DNA of 64,000 bases from JABDIY01 sp963803845 (GCA_963803845.1 CAWDNZ010000005.1:1798001-1862000), one strand, 5' to 3'. Shown: positions 43,111 through 52,107, counted from the stretch's first letter. Notes: a model not told the origin generated them from the sequence alone. A program made the numbers and translations.

Positions 43111-43668
43111 TCAGGGGCACCCGAGGCGTTCGGCCACCGGCGCGGTGAGTTGCCCGATCATGCCCGGAGCATTGATGTCACGAAGCACTCCGTAGTCCGA
43201 GCATGCTTCCTCAACTTGGCCTAGGCGCTCGAGCACGATCATTCGAAATGCTCGCGCATCGGGGTAGGTGGGATCAGCCTCGATGGCCCGGTCGAGAAAC
43301 GTGCCAGCGGTGGCCAGCAGTTGCACCGCCGCCTCGTCTTCACCTGCGGCCTGGGCCGAACCGGAGAGAAGCACGCCGTACCAACCCCGATAAGCGAGCG
43401 CCTCGGCGTTGCTCGGATCCCGCTCGAGCACATCATCGAAACAATCAAAGCTGTCAACCAATGTGGCCGGGTTCTGGCCAAGCTCTTGGCACCGAAAGAC
43501 TTGTTGCCGAGAGCTCTCCTCGATCGAGCCGGTGATGTTGTCCCCCAAGCCCGCGCTCGCCAACCGAAAGAGCCAGCAGCCACCCGGCCGCGATCCCAAA
43601 GCCCACCAGGCCAACCACCCATGGCCACCGCGACCGCGACGGTTCAGGGGCACCGGCACCCGTTGCAT
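43111..43668 (-). CDS. ccmI: C-terminal piece of frameshifted CcmI (TPR-like domain)
   Basis: Homologous residues begin near 43545 and run Gly-Asp-Asn-Ile-Thr-Gly to the end. The part Ala-Leu-Ala-Tyr-Arg-Gly-Trp, Leu-Asp-Arg-Ala-Ile-Glu-Ala-Asp-Pro and Tyr-Pro-Asp-Ala-Arg is a TPR pattern, as in CcmI proteins that hold apocytochrome c. Residues before about 40 of the open frame are read-through and do not belong to it. A one-base deletion in the C5 run at 43542-43546 (G5 on the coding strand) would join it to the previous piece. Confidence 0.65.
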   Translation of the reverse strand: MQRVPVPLNRRGRGGHGWLAWWALGSRPGGCWLFRLASAGLGDNITGSIEESSRQQVFRCQELGQNPATLVDSFDCFDDVLERDPSNAEALAYRGWYGVLLSGSAQAAGEDEAAVQLLATAGTFLDRAIEADPTYPDARAFRMIVLERLGQVEEACSDYGVLRDINAPGMIGQLTAPVAERLGCP

Positions 43669-43837
43669 CCAAGCCGCTCAACTTCCTGGCCACTTGCGCC
43701 GTGCGAACCGTGTAGTCCTTCTTCAGCTCTTCGTAGTCGGCCGGATCAAGGTCACCAGCGGCATGCTCGCTCTCCAGATCGTCAAGGGAATCGAGGAGAA
43801 AGGACTGCTCGGCCAGGAGCGATTTCCGATCACTCAC
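43454..43837 (-). CDS. ccmI: N-terminal piece of frameshifted CcmI
   Basis: Starts at a GTG overlapping the ccmH stop as GTGA. It reads Leu-Leu-Asp-Ser-Leu-Asp-Asp-Leu-Glu then Gly-Asp-Leu-Asp-Pro-Ala-Asp-Tyr-Glu-Glu-Leu, a typical CcmI N-terminal pattern, and a membrane helix (Trp-Pro-Trp-Val-Val-Gly-Leu-Val-Gly-Phe). About thirty residues later the frame drifts at a G5 run. The true gene is probably 43111-43837, the last gene of the ccm operon. Confidence 0.65.
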   Translation of the reverse strand: MSDRKSLLAEQSFLLDSLDDLESEHAAGDLDPADYEELKKDYTVRTAQVARKLSGLDATGAGAPEPSRSRWPWVVGLVGFGIAAGWLLALSVGERGLGGQHHRLDRGELSATSLSVPRAWPEPGHIG

Positions 43838-44307
43838 CGGCGCTCGGCCCGCAGTTGCTCCACCAGCGCGGCGTCTTCGGCCGAGGGCTCGGCGGACCCG
43901 GACCGGTTCCGGGCCGCGAGGATAGACGAGCCGACGATGGCGGATCCCCCTACCAGCGCCAGCACTGGGAGTATCCAGATCAACGAATTCCATCCCGTTG
44001 CCGGGGGGTTGAGCAGAATGCCTTCGCCATAGCCGCGCACGAGAGCGTCCCGAATCTGTGTATCCGTTGCCCCGGCGTTCACCTCGGTCCGTATGAACTC
44101 CCGAATGGTGGAAGCCACAGCGGCATTTGATTCGGCCACGCTCTGACCTTTGCAGGTTGGGCAGGCGTACTGATCGGCCAGGCTTTGAATGCGTTCGTCG
44201 GCAGTGACCGGTTCACCGGCGGCGAAGGTTGCTACCCCGATGAGGACCACCAGCGAGACCAGTACGAACGCCCAGGCTTCCCGACTGGCGGCCCGGAAGC
44301 GGGTCAT
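43834..44307 (-). CDS. ccmH: Cytochrome c maturation protein CcmH
   Basis: A 157-residue membrane protein with an N-terminal helix and the redox motif Ala-Cys-Pro-Thr-Cys-Lys-Gly-Gln-Ser-Val-Ala-Glu-Ser, followed by the CcmH fold and a second helix near residue 110. It reduces apocytochrome CxxCH disulfides outside the membrane. It lies between ccmG (4-bp overlap) and ccmI. Confidence 0.92.
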   Translation of the reverse strand: MTRFRAASREAWAFVLVSLVVLIGVATFAAGEPVTADERIQSLADQYACPTCKGQSVAESNAAVASTIREFIRTEVNAGATDTQIRDALVRGYGEGILLNPPATGWNSLIWILPVLALVGGSAIVGSSILAARNRSGSAEPSAEDAALVEQLRAERR

Positions 44308-44945
44308 GGGGTGAGCTCGCCGATGGTGGTCTTGACATCGTTGGCCTTCAGGCCACCGATGAAATGCTCGATCACCTGACCGTTGGGAGCGACCAGGAAC
44401 GACTCCGGGATTTGGGCGATTTGGAAATCAACGGCGGTGTTGGCACTCTGGATCACCGGCCAATTGCCCCCTTCTTTTGCGAAGAAGTCCTGGATTGCTG
44501 ATGTGTTTGGATCATCAAAGACAACCGCGACGAGGGTGAGATTACTACTGAGTCCCCACTGTTCGAGTGCCACCAGTTCAGGATGCTCCACGATGCAACC
44601 GGGACACCATGTTGCGAAAAAATTGATGAGTACCCATTCCCCTCGGTGTTCGTCGATGTCGTATGGGCGGGCGGTCCCATCGGCGCCAACGGAATACCCC
44701 GCCAGGCCCTCGATCGGCATGCCCGCAACCCGAGGAACCCTTTGACCGAGTACAGCCGAGCGTTCCGGCCCCACGTCTCCGCCGCCAACAGCCAGCAGGA
44801 TCACGAGTCCAAAGACCACCAACCCAACCGCCAAAGAAATGATGCGGACGGTCCGACTGGTGGTCGCCGGGCCCGGTTCACCGGAGGTTGGCGCGGGATC
44901 GTCAGCGGAATCAGAAGCGGGAAGGTCGGTGCTTACAAAGGTCAT
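44304..44945 (-). CDS. ccmG: Thioredoxin-like CcmG/DsbE
   Basis: A 213-residue protein with an N-terminal membrane anchor (about 33-53). The thioredoxin domain has Phe-Phe-Ala-Thr-Trp-Cys-Pro-Gly-Cys, and the later Gln-Ile-Pro-Glu-Ser-Phe carries the cis-proline. It keeps CcmH and apocytochromes reduced. The ATG at 44945 overlaps the ccmF stop as ATGA. Confidence 0.92.
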   Translation of the reverse strand: MTFVSTDLPASDSADDPAPTSGEPGPATTSRTVRIISLAVGLVVFGLVILLAVGGGDVGPERSAVLGQRVPRVAGMPIEGLAGYSVGADGTARPYDIDEHRGEWVLINFFATWCPGCIVEHPELVALEQWGLSSNLTLVAVVFDDPNTSAIQDFFAKEGGNWPVIQSANTAVDFQIAQIPESFLVAPNGQVIEHFIGGLKANDVKTTIGELTP

Positions 44946-46984
44946 GTCCCCTCCCATCCCAGCGGTGGCCGAAGGCTCGGCGAAGTCGCAGCCACGGACT
45001 CCCTCGTGGTCATCAACTCCGCTTCGGGAGGCGCCGCTCCCACCGATGGCACGGCCGGCGGAACACCCACCGGTTCAGTTCCTCGACGGCGCCGATCTCC
45101 AGGGAACACCGCCAACAGTGTTCCTATCGCCATGAGCACGCCACCGCCCCAAATCCAACCGATCAGCGGCCGGATGATCACGCGCAACCGGATGGGCCCA
45201 GAGGGATCGGTTGGCACATCATCGAGAACCAGGTAGAGGTCTTCGGTGAACCCCGGCTTGACCGACGGGGTCCCTACCACGATCCCCTGCTGGCGATACC
45301 GAGTGCGGGCTGGCTGGTACTCGGGACCGTCGTCGATGACGATGCGGGCAAACGTACGATCACGACGCGTGGTTCGATCTGCTGCCAGCTCCGTGTAGGT
45401 GAAGGTGTGGTCCTGGACCTGCACCGTTTCGCCCGGGTCCATGGTGAAGATCCGGTCGGTCTTGTAGCTCTCGCTGGCGGCAACCCCCACCGCCAGAAGA
45501 ACCACACCGAGATGGACGATCATGCCGCCGTTGGTTCGACCAACCAATCCTCGCCAACCGAGACGTTTGGTTGCCAAGATGATTTGGCGGGCGGCAGCGC
45601 CGCCGGCGAAACCAGCAAGGGCGAACGTGATCACCGGCCAGAAGCCCCGACCACCTAGAAGCAGGCTGGTTGCGGTAACAACCACCGCCGTCACCGCCGG
45701 CCAGAACAACCGCTCGCTCAACAACTCGGTGCTGGCCTTCCGCCACGGCAAGACTGGCGCAACGGCCATCAAGAACAGTGTCACTACCGCAATGGGCCGG
45801 CCCAGAGAATCGAAATACGGGCGTCCGATCGTGAGCCGGGAACCGTCGAAGAGCTCGGCCAGAAGCGGAAAGACCGTCCCCAGCAAGACCACGAACGCCA
45901 TCGCTCCGAACAGCACATTATTGGCGAGAAAACCTGCTTCCCGGCTCAGCGGCGAGTCGATCGCGCCGGGCGAGCGAAGCTGGTCACCACGCCAGCCGAT
46001 CAATATCACAGACCCCAGTGTTATGACCGTAAAGAAGGTGAGTAGCCAAGGTCCTACGGCACCATCGGCGAATGCGTGAACGCTGTCGATCACACCGGAG
46101 CGGGTGAGAAAGGTGCCCAGGATCGTGAGCGAAAAGGTTGCGCACACCAGCGACAGATTCCAAACCCTCAACATCCCCCGCCGTTCCTGCACCATCACCG
46201 AATGCAGGAAGGCGGTACCGGTGAGCCACGGCAGGAGCGAGGCGTTTTCCACCGGATCCCAGGCCCAGTAGCCACCCCAACCCAGCACCTCATAACTCCA
46301 CCAAGCGCCCAGGACGATCCCGAAGGTGAGGAATCCCCATGCGATTACGGTCCACCGCCGGGTCTCGACCAACCATCCTTCACCCAGCCGGCCGGTGATC
46401 AGGGCGGCGATCGCAAAGGCAAAAGGCACGGCGAATCCGACGTAGCCCAGATACAGCATGGGCGGATGGAACGCTACGAGGACATGGTCTTGAAGCAGCG
46501 GGTTCGGCCCCGGCCCGTCGAATCCCAGTGGAACGACCACCCGCGCAAATGGGTTGGCAGGGAACGCCAGCAGACCAAAGAAGAACGAGGAGATACCGAG
46601 CAGGACCACGATTGCCCAAGAAAGCAACGGATCGTTGCGCCGGAACCGGAACTTCCAGAGCACGGCGGCAATGTAGCCGCCGAGTATCAACGCCCACAGG
46701 ATCAGTGAACCCTCCAGCGCCGACCACAGGGCCGCAAAGTTGAAGATGGGCGGGATCGAATCGGTTCCCACCTGGGACACGAACGAGATCGAGTAGTCCC
46801 GCCGGAAGAGCGCCACCTCCATCGTGACGAAGGCCCCGATCCCGGCCAGCGGAATGAGCCATGCGAACTGGCGCATGGTGGCGGTTTTCTGGCCGGTGAG
46901 GAGCGCCCGGGTACCACTGAGTACGCCTCCGATCGAGGCGGTGAGGCCCAGGAGGACGAATGCGGAACCTACGGCGGCGAGCAT
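44942..46984 (-). CDS. ccmF: Heme lyase subunit CcmF
   Basis: A 680-residue protein with about 15 membrane helices. The WWD domain is present as Trp-Gly-Gly-Tyr-Trp-Ala-Trp-Asp-Pro-Val-Glu-Asn-Ala-Ser. Flanking His residues that hold heme are at Phe-His-Pro-Pro-Met-Leu-Tyr and Ala-Phe-Leu-His-Ser. It attaches heme to apocytochrome c together with CcmH and CcmI. The C-terminal 100 residues form a soluble part with a Pro-rich end. Confidence 0.95.
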   Translation of the reverse strand: MLAAVGSAFVLLGLTASIGGVLSGTRALLTGQKTATMRQFAWLIPLAGIGAFVTMEVALFRRDYSISFVSQVGTDSIPPIFNFAALWSALEGSLILWALILGGYIAAVLWKFRFRRNDPLLSWAIVVLLGISSFFFGLLAFPANPFARVVVPLGFDGPGPNPLLQDHVLVAFHPPMLYLGYVGFAVPFAFAIAALITGRLGEGWLVETRRWTVIAWGFLTFGIVLGAWWSYEVLGWGGYWAWDPVENASLLPWLTGTAFLHSVMVQERRGMLRVWNLSLVCATFSLTILGTFLTRSGVIDSVHAFADGAVGPWLLTFFTVITLGSVILIGWRGDQLRSPGAIDSPLSREAGFLANNVLFGAMAFVVLLGTVFPLLAELFDGSRLTIGRPYFDSLGRPIAVVTLFLMAVAPVLPWRKASTELLSERLFWPAVTAVVVTATSLLLGGRGFWPVITFALAGFAGGAAARQIILATKRLGWRGLVGRTNGGMIVHLGVVLLAVGVAASESYKTDRIFTMDPGETVQVQDHTFTYTELAADRTTRRDRTFARIVIDDGPEYQPARTRYRQQGIVVGTPSVKPGFTEDLYLVLDDVPTDPSGPIRLRVIIRPLIGWIWGGGVLMAIGTLLAVFPGDRRRRGTEPVGVPPAVPSVGAAPPEAELMTTRESVAATSPSLRPPLGWEGT

Positions 46985-46993
46985 CTACGCGAG

Positions 46994-47494
46994 CTACCCC
47001 ACACCGGTGTCGAGGTCGTAGTCGACCCGGTTGGGATTGTCCTCCACATAGCTCTCGTCGTGCTTAACGAGGATTTGACTGGACTCGAAGATGTCGCCAT
47101 CCCAATGTCCCTCCACCACCACCGGTTCGCCGAGATCGAACAGATCCGACGGCTCCGGACCCACATGGCGGATTTGGGCGGTGGCATCGTTGTAAGCGAC
47201 GGTGAAAAGGAATGCTCCGTTGTCGGCGGTGCCGTCCTCGGCCACCACTGTTCCCTGCATACGAAAGGTCCGCTCCCCCAATTCGTCCTGCTGGGCGATG
47301 GCTTCGTCTACGTTGTAGAAGAACACTCGGGCGTTGACGATTCCCTGGTAGAGAACGAAACTCAACGCCAGTACTACCACACCACCGATGATCTTGTTGC
47401 GGGTCGAACCGCGTCGCACCCGTTCCGCCGCTCCCGCGCCATCGTGCCGAGGACGGAGATCGGGGCCAGGGTCTGATCGATCGTCGCTATTCAA
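46994..47494 (-). CDS. ccmE: Heme chaperone CcmE
   Basis: A 166-residue membrane-anchored OB-fold protein. One helix at about 35-52 anchors it; the heme-binding site is His145 in Val-Lys-His-Asp-Glu-Ser-Tyr149, the HxxxY type. It carries heme from CcmC to CcmF. The TTG start lies in the last codons of ccmD, so the two genes overlap by 8 bp. Confidence 0.92.
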   Translation of the reverse strand: MNSDDRSDPGPDLRPRHDGAGAAERVRRGSTRNKIIGGVVVLALSFVLYQGIVNARVFFYNVDEAIAQQDELGERTFRMQGTVVAEDGTADNGAFLFTVAYNDATAQIRHVGPEPSDLFDLGEPVVVEGHWDGDIFESSQILVKHDESYVEDNPNRVDYDLDTGVG

Positions 47495-47621
47495 GGAACG
47501 CCCGTTTCTCTTCTGGAACTTTTTGCGCTGCAGCCCGCAACCGGCTCATCAGCGACACGGTGTAGACACCCAAACCGGCAAAGACGACCAGGTATCCAGG
47601 GATCACATATTGCCAGTGCAT
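47487..47621 (-). CDS. ccmD: Small heme-exporter protein CcmD
   Basis: A 44-residue product starting Met-His-Trp-Gln-Tyr-Val-Ile-Pro-Gly-Tyr, with one membrane helix (about 7-27) and a charged tail. Size, position between ccmC and ccmE, and the helix-then-basic layout are those of CcmD, which helps release CcmE-heme. The ATG follows the ccmC stop directly. Confidence 0.85.
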   Translation of the reverse strand: MHWQYVIPGYLVVFAGLGVYTVSLMSRLRAAAQKVPEEKRAFLE

Positions 47622-48380
47622 CTAGATCGCCTCCCCGGCGAGTGAGGATTGGTGCTCGGCGCGGCGAGCCGCAATGGCATCGTCGAGGGACACCGCCGTT
47701 GCTTGGTGTTCATACCATGCCAGCCGGAAACGATGGAGCAAGAGCCAAGCGAAGATCAGCGTGAAGGTGACGATGCCCCAGAAGAAGGTGAACAGGATGA
47801 GCCCGTCCATCTGTGTGTCACGGCCCACCGTTGCTCCCTGATGAAGGCTGCGCCACCATTCCACCGACTGTTTCACGATCAGCAGGTTGGCAAAACTGAT
47901 GATGCCCAGGATCGCCGCTCGTTTGGAGCGGACCACCGGGTCGAGGTCCATCCGGCGAACCGCAAGGTAGCCGAGGTAAAGAACGAAGGTGACCGTGGTG
48001 GAAGTGATGCGAGGGTCCCACTCCCAATAGACACCCCACGTAGGTTTGCCCCACAAGGCCCCGGTAACGAGGACGAAACCGCAGAACAGCACCCCAATTT
48101 CGGCTCCCGCATGGGCCATGAGATCCCAGAACGTGGATTGTTTCCACAAGTACATGATGCTGCCGATGAGGGTTACCCCGAAGGCGAGGTACAACCCGGC
48201 TATGGCCGATGGCACGTGGACATACATGAGGCGTACGGCGTCGGCTTGATCCACCTCGGGCGGTGACCACACCAGTCCAAGCAGGATCAGCAGGACCGTG
48301 GCCGCTAGAGCGACAAGACCAAGCAGGCGGGACGCCCGGGTACTGGAGGGCCCGGCCAGTTTGCTTGCGATTGGGCTCAC
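47622..48380 (-). CDS. ccmC: Heme exporter protein CcmC
   Basis: A 252-residue protein with six membrane helices and the WWD-like motif Trp-Gly-Val-Tyr-Trp-Glu-Trp-Asp-Pro-Arg. His in Tyr-Val-His-Val-Pro-Ser and in Leu-His-Gln hold heme. It loads heme on CcmE. The GTG at 48380 overlaps the ccmB stop as GTGA; the longer frame adds 27 unrelated residues. Confidence 0.92.
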   Translation of the reverse strand: MSPIASKLAGPSSTRASRLLGLVALAATVLLILLGLVWSPPEVDQADAVRLMYVHVPSAIAGLYLAFGVTLIGSIMYLWKQSTFWDLMAHAGAEIGVLFCGFVLVTGALWGKPTWGVYWEWDPRITSTTVTFVLYLGYLAVRRMDLDPVVRSKRAAILGIISFANLLIVKQSVEWWRSLHQGATVGRDTQMDGLILFTFFWGIVTFTLIFAWLLLHRFRLAWYEHQATAVSLDDAIAARRAEHQSSLAGEAI

Positions 48381-49099
48381 ATGTCCTCCAGGAGGGTTTC
48401 GAACGAAAGTATGCCTGCGCCCAGATAAAGAGCAGCGAAGGCGGCCACAGCCGCTACCCACGGCCAGCCATCGGCCACCGCACCGAATAGCGCAGCTTCG
48501 GCGGCCTGACTGGCCCCGAGAAGCACCGGGGCCAGCACTGGGATTACCAGTAGCGGAACCAGAGATTCCCGCTCCCGCTGACCGGAAGCCAGTGCCGAGT
48601 ACAGAGTACCCGCCGCGGCGATCGCAGTAATAGCCGCGCCGGCTGTGGTGACACCAAGCACACCCCGTCCCACCGTCCAGTCGATCTGGACCGTGAAGAA
48701 GAGGAACGCACCGGCGGTTACCACCGTCGTGACGCCGACCAGCTGGAGAAACACCGCCGCCGCCTTCCCGAGAAATATCCCCGCCGGATCCAGATCCGCC
48801 ATTCGTAGGCCGTCGAGCGTGTCGTCCTCAGATTCCAGCGCAAAACTTCGGCCGAGGGCGAGAAGTGCGGCGAAAAGGACGGCGAGGAAGATCAGCCCCG
48901 GAGTCACGCGAGCCAAAACCGACGGGGCGCTGTTGCTGTCGCCGGCGAGAATCCGCAGGTCAGGAGATATCCCGAAACCAAAGAGAATCAGGATCATCAC
49001 GGCGAAGGGCACAACCTGGGCGGACACGACCCGTGAAGATCGTTCGATCAGGAGGTCCTTGCCGAGGACCGTCCTGGCGTCTCGGAGGATGTCAGCCAT
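48377..49099 (-). CDS. ccmB: Heme ABC transporter permease CcmB
   Basis: A 240-residue protein with six hydrophobic helices and the N-terminal Asp-Leu-Leu-Ile-Glu-Arg-Ser-Ser-Arg characteristic of CcmB. It forms a complex with CcmA and CcmC, and its start overlaps ccmA by 8 bp. Confidence 0.9.
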   Translation of the reverse strand: MADILRDARTVLGKDLLIERSSRVVSAQVVPFAVMILILFGFGISPDLRILAGDSNSAPSVLARVTPGLIFLAVLFAALLALGRSFALESEDDTLDGLRMADLDPAGIFLGKAAAVFLQLVGVTTVVTAGAFLFFTVQIDWTVGRGVLGVTTAGAAITAIAAAGTLYSALASGQRERESLVPLLVIPVLAPVLLGASQAAEAALFGAVADGWPWVAAVAAFAALYLGAGILSFETLLEDM

Positions 49100-49853
49100 C
49101 GGCGACGGTCCCCGGTTGGTGAGCCGTGGTGGAGTTCCCGGAGCTCGATCCAGGTCTCGAATCGGCTATCACCACACCGCCGTGGATGGTGACCGTTCGA
49201 CCCAAGATGTCATCGATCCGGCCAGCATCATGGGTTGCCACAATGATCGTTGCACCGGCCTGCGCAGCATCGATGACCAGCTGGTCCAACAGATCCCGGC
49301 CGGCGATGTCCAGCCCGGCATGGGGTTCGTCGAGGAGCCAGAGGCGCGGTCGGCGGGCGATCAGAATGGCGAGAGCCGTTCGTCGTCGTTGGCCGGCAGA
49401 CAGTCCAGCCACGGGCACCGAAGCCAACCGACCCGAGATGCCCAGATGGTCCATGGCCGCCACCATGTCGGTGTTGTCGACGCGATTGGCCCGAGCCCAG
49501 AACCGAACGTTTTGCTCCACGGTGAGATCGTTGTAAAGCGACGTTGCATGGCCCAACAGCCCGACCGCTCGCCGGGCACCCTGCCGTCCCACCTTGGTTC
49601 CAACGTCGTGACCTACCACGCGTCCCTCACCCCTGGTGAGAGGGAGTAGTCCCGCACACAAGCGCAAGAGGGTGCTCTTTCCTGCGCCGTTCGGGCCTCG
49701 GAGGCCGACGATCTCCCCCGACCCAACGGTGAGATCCAAACCGGCGAGCGCGGGAAACCCACCGAGCAGACAGACCGCACCATCAAGCTGGACAAGCTCT
49801 GTTCCAGAGTCCCTCGCCACGCTCGGCGACGAATCTCGGGAGTCCAGAGTCAC
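49092..49853 (-). CDS. ccmA: Heme ABC transporter ATPase CcmA
   Basis: A 253-residue ABC ATPase. Gly-Pro-Asn-Gly-Ala-Gly-Lys-Ser-Thr is Walker A, Leu-Ser-Ala-Gly-Gln-Arg-Arg-Arg the signature, and Leu-Trp-Leu-Leu-Asp-Glu-Pro Walker B; the switch His is in Thr-His-Asp. It powers release of heme-CcmE. It is the first gene of the operon; 126 bp separate it from the divergent sortase gene. Confidence 0.92.
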   Translation of the reverse strand: MTLDSRDSSPSVARDSGTELVQLDGAVCLLGGFPALAGLDLTVGSGEIVGLRGPNGAGKSTLLRLCAGLLPLTRGEGRVVGHDVGTKVGRQGARRAVGLLGHATSLYNDLTVEQNVRFWARANRVDNTDMVAAMDHLGISGRLASVPVAGLSAGQRRRTALAILIARRPRLWLLDEPHAGLDIAGRDLLDQLVIDAAQAGATIIVATHDAGRIDDILGRTVTIHGGVVIADSRPGSSSGNSTTAHQPGTVADG

Positions 49854-49979
49854 CCCACCATGCTAGGACCGGGCTGCGGCGGGGCGTGACGGCCCGAAGA
49901 ACTGAGGTCACTCAAACCGCTTCACCTTCTCTAAAGCCGCGCCGATAGAAATGGTGGCCGTATCATCGGCCGCGCTCCC

Positions 49980-51152
49980 ATGACGAAACGCACCTCCACG
50001 ATCATCGGTGGCTTCGGCCGCACGCTCATCACATTGGGCTGTCTCACGTTGTCCTTCGCCGCGTTCCAGCTCTGGGGCACGGGCCTCACCGAGAGTCGAG
50101 CCCAGGATGGCCTGGAAAGCGACTTCGAAATCGCGCGGCTGGCCTATGCCGATTTCGCCGAGGACAACGGGCTGTCCGCCAGCGAGGTAGGCCGAACGAA
50201 CAGACCCGAGACCATCGTGCTTGCCACGCCCGAGGACAACCCCGTTATTGAAGGCGGGAGCGGACCAGCGACCGAGGATCTCCCCGCAACGCCGGTTGCC
50301 TCGGTGCCGGATGAGCTGAAACCAAAAGCCGGAGACGCCATGGGCGTAATTCGAATCCCTCGGCTCGGCGTTGACAAGGTAATGATCGCAGGAATCCGTC
50401 GCGACGACCTACGCCAGGGCCCCGGTCACTACCCAAGCACGCCTTTGCCCGGACAAGCAGGCAACGCCGGAATCGCGGGTCATCGCACCACCTATGGCGC
50501 ACCCTTTGGCGATATCGACCTGCTCGTTCCCGGCGATCAGATCGTGGCCGAGACCTTTCAGGGAACGTTCTACTACGAGGTGCTGCCGCAGACCTCAGCG
50601 GACGGCGCCGTCAGTGGTCATGCAATTGTGAGCCCTTACGAAGTGCAGGTGTTGGATGACTACGGCGACAACCGGATCACGCTCACCGCGTGTCACCCGA
50701 AGTATTCGGCACGGCAGAGAATCATTGTCCAAGCGAAGCTGGTCAACCAGCCTGCGGCAACCGTGGACATTCTCGGCCTCGACGACGACGTAGCCAATGT
50801 GCTCGAAGACCTTCAACTGACAGAAGAAGAGCTGGCATACGACGCGACTGGCGTCGACCCTGAATCCGGCGATCTTGATGGCCAACTAGACTGCGCCACG
50901 TGTGGAGAGTTGGATGAGGGCAATGCCATCGGGACATCGCCTGAGGCTCTGGATGACTCTCTGGGGTGGCATATGGAGGAACTGGCGCCCTTCCTGATCT
51001 GGAGCCTCGTGACCGCAGCAGCGGCGGCCCTTGCCATCCTGGCCACCCGGAGGTTCCGACGGTGGCTCAGCTATCTCGCCGCCTCACCAGTGGTACTCAC
51101 GCTGCTGTTCGTCAGCTTCACTCATCTCGACCGCATGTTGCCGGCCTTCTAA
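49980..51152 (+). CDS. Class E sortase-like protein with C-terminal membrane region
   Basis: A 390-residue protein with an N-terminal helix, then a sortase domain (about 118-250). His168 in Ala-Gly-His-Arg-Thr-Thr-Tyr-Gly, Cys238 in Thr-Leu-Thr-Ala-Cys-His-Pro, and Arg245 make the catalytic triad; the TLTxC pattern matches class E sortases. Two hydrophobic helices near the C-terminus anchor it. It joins surface proteins to the envelope; its substrates are not in view. The ATG start is clear. Upstream sequence has a possible -10 TATCAT at 49961-49966. Confidence 0.88.
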   Translation: MTKRTSTIIGGFGRTLITLGCLTLSFAAFQLWGTGLTESRAQDGLESDFEIARLAYADFAEDNGLSASEVGRTNRPETIVLATPEDNPVIEGGSGPATEDLPATPVASVPDELKPKAGDAMGVIRIPRLGVDKVMIAGIRRDDLRQGPGHYPSTPLPGQAGNAGIAGHRTTYGAPFGDIDLLVPGDQIVAETFQGTFYYEVLPQTSADGAVSGHAIVSPYEVQVLDDYGDNRITLTACHPKYSARQRIIVQAKLVNQPAATVDILGLDDDVANVLEDLQLTEEELAYDATGVDPESGDLDGQLDCATCGELDEGNAIGTSPEALDDSLGWHMEELAPFLIWSLVTAAAAALAILATRRFRRWLSYLAASPVVLTLLFVSFTHLDRMLPAF

Positions 51153-51196
51153 GCTGTGAGCGTGCGGTCAGCCCACGTGCCCGCGTCAATCGAGAG

Positions 51197-51463
51197 CTAA
51201 CCGAACCGGGCCAGCGAGCGAGCCTTCGCCTTTGCCTTTTCGTCCGCCCGGTTCTTTGGCGGTGCGGTGGTGACCAGACTTTCGACCAGCGATTGTGTTG
51301 CTGCGGCAATTGAACGCACAGCCTGATCGAAAGCTTCCTGGTTCGCCTTCGAGGGTTCTCGGGAACCGCTGATCTTTCGAACGAACTGAAGCGACGCATC
51401 ATGAATCTCTGCTTCGGTGGCGGGCGGTTCGAAGTTATGGAGTTGCCTAATGTTTCGGCACAT
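51197..51463 (-). CDS. DUF2277 family protein
   Basis: An 88-residue protein that starts Met-Cys-Arg-Asn-Ile-Arg-Gln-Leu-His-Asn-Phe-Glu-Pro-Pro-Ala-Thr and ends in a basic stretch. This opening is the signature of DUF2277. Function unknown. The ATG at 51463 is the family start; the longer frame upstream covers the promoter of the divergent lipoprotein gene. Confidence 0.85.
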   Translation of the reverse strand: MCRNIRQLHNFEPPATEAEIHDASLQFVRKISGSREPSKANQEAFDQAVRSIAAATQSLVESLVTTAPPKNRADEKAKAKARSLARFG

Positions 51464-51480
51464 GCCCCTAGCGTAGAACC

Positions 51481-52032
51481 GTGGTGCGTCGCTGTCTTGC
51501 CCTCCTGACGTCGATTCTGTTCCTGGGCGCCTGCACCGGGTCCGACCAAGGTGCCCCACTGGAGACAACCGAGACCACCGCCGCCACCTCGTTCACGACC
51601 GAGACGCTTCCGGTTTCGATCCTCGACGTCCAGCAGGAACTGGCGCTTCAGGCCGGCCAGTGTTGGGGACCGCTGCCAACACCACAACCGGAGACCACAC
51701 TGCCCGCTTCCCCAACCGTCGCCGTTGTGGACTGCGCCGGCCAGAACAGCGGGCTCGCCTACGCAAGTGGCTGTGTTGCATCCGATGTTTCGGAGTCCCG
51801 GGAACCGGTGGCCGAAGTCCCATGCCCTGGCCAGCCGGACGATTCATGGCCTGGCGACCGCGATCTTCGTCGTGCGGTCGTTTCGGCATGTCTGCCGCTC
51901 TTCGAAACGGGTGTGGGTGAACGTTATGCGACCTCTGATCTTGAAGCCGTTGAACTCGTCCCCACGATGGAACAGTGGCTCGTAGGCGAGCGCCGATTCG
52001 TCTGCACCGCCGTGACCCCCCAGCCATCGTGA
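51481..52032 (+). CDS. Cysteine-rich lipoprotein
   Basis: A 183-residue protein. The signal peptide ends with Leu-Gly-Ala-Cys, a lipobox. The mature part opens with a Thr/Glu-rich linker and continues with a septum-formation-like domain holding seven Cys. Function unknown. GTG start. The next gene, the sigma factor, follows 75 bp downstream. Confidence 0.6.
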   Translation: MVRRCLALLTSILFLGACTGSDQGAPLETTETTAATSFTTETLPVSILDVQQELALQAGQCWGPLPTPQPETTLPASPTVAVVDCAGQNSGLAYASGCVASDVSESREPVAEVPCPGQPDDSWPGDRDLRRAVVSACLPLFETGVGERYATSDLEAVELVPTMEQWLVGERRFVCTAVTPQPS

Positions 52033-52072
52033 GGCCCTTCACGCAACAAGACTAAGATTTCTTTGGATTCAC

Positions 52073-52098
52073 GGAAATGGGCTGCGTCGTGAGCCGTC
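52073..52098 (+). promoter_or_regulatory. Putative ECF-type promoter of the sigma factor gene
   Basis: GGAAAT at 52073-52078 and CGTC at 52095-52098 are 16 bp apart, the common ECF pattern (GGAAC-N16/17-CGTC). Transcription would begin just before the ATG at 52108, giving a nearly leaderless message; no ribosome binding site is visible there. It suggests autoregulation. Confidence 0.35.
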
Positions 52099-52107
52099 GA
52101 AGTAACC

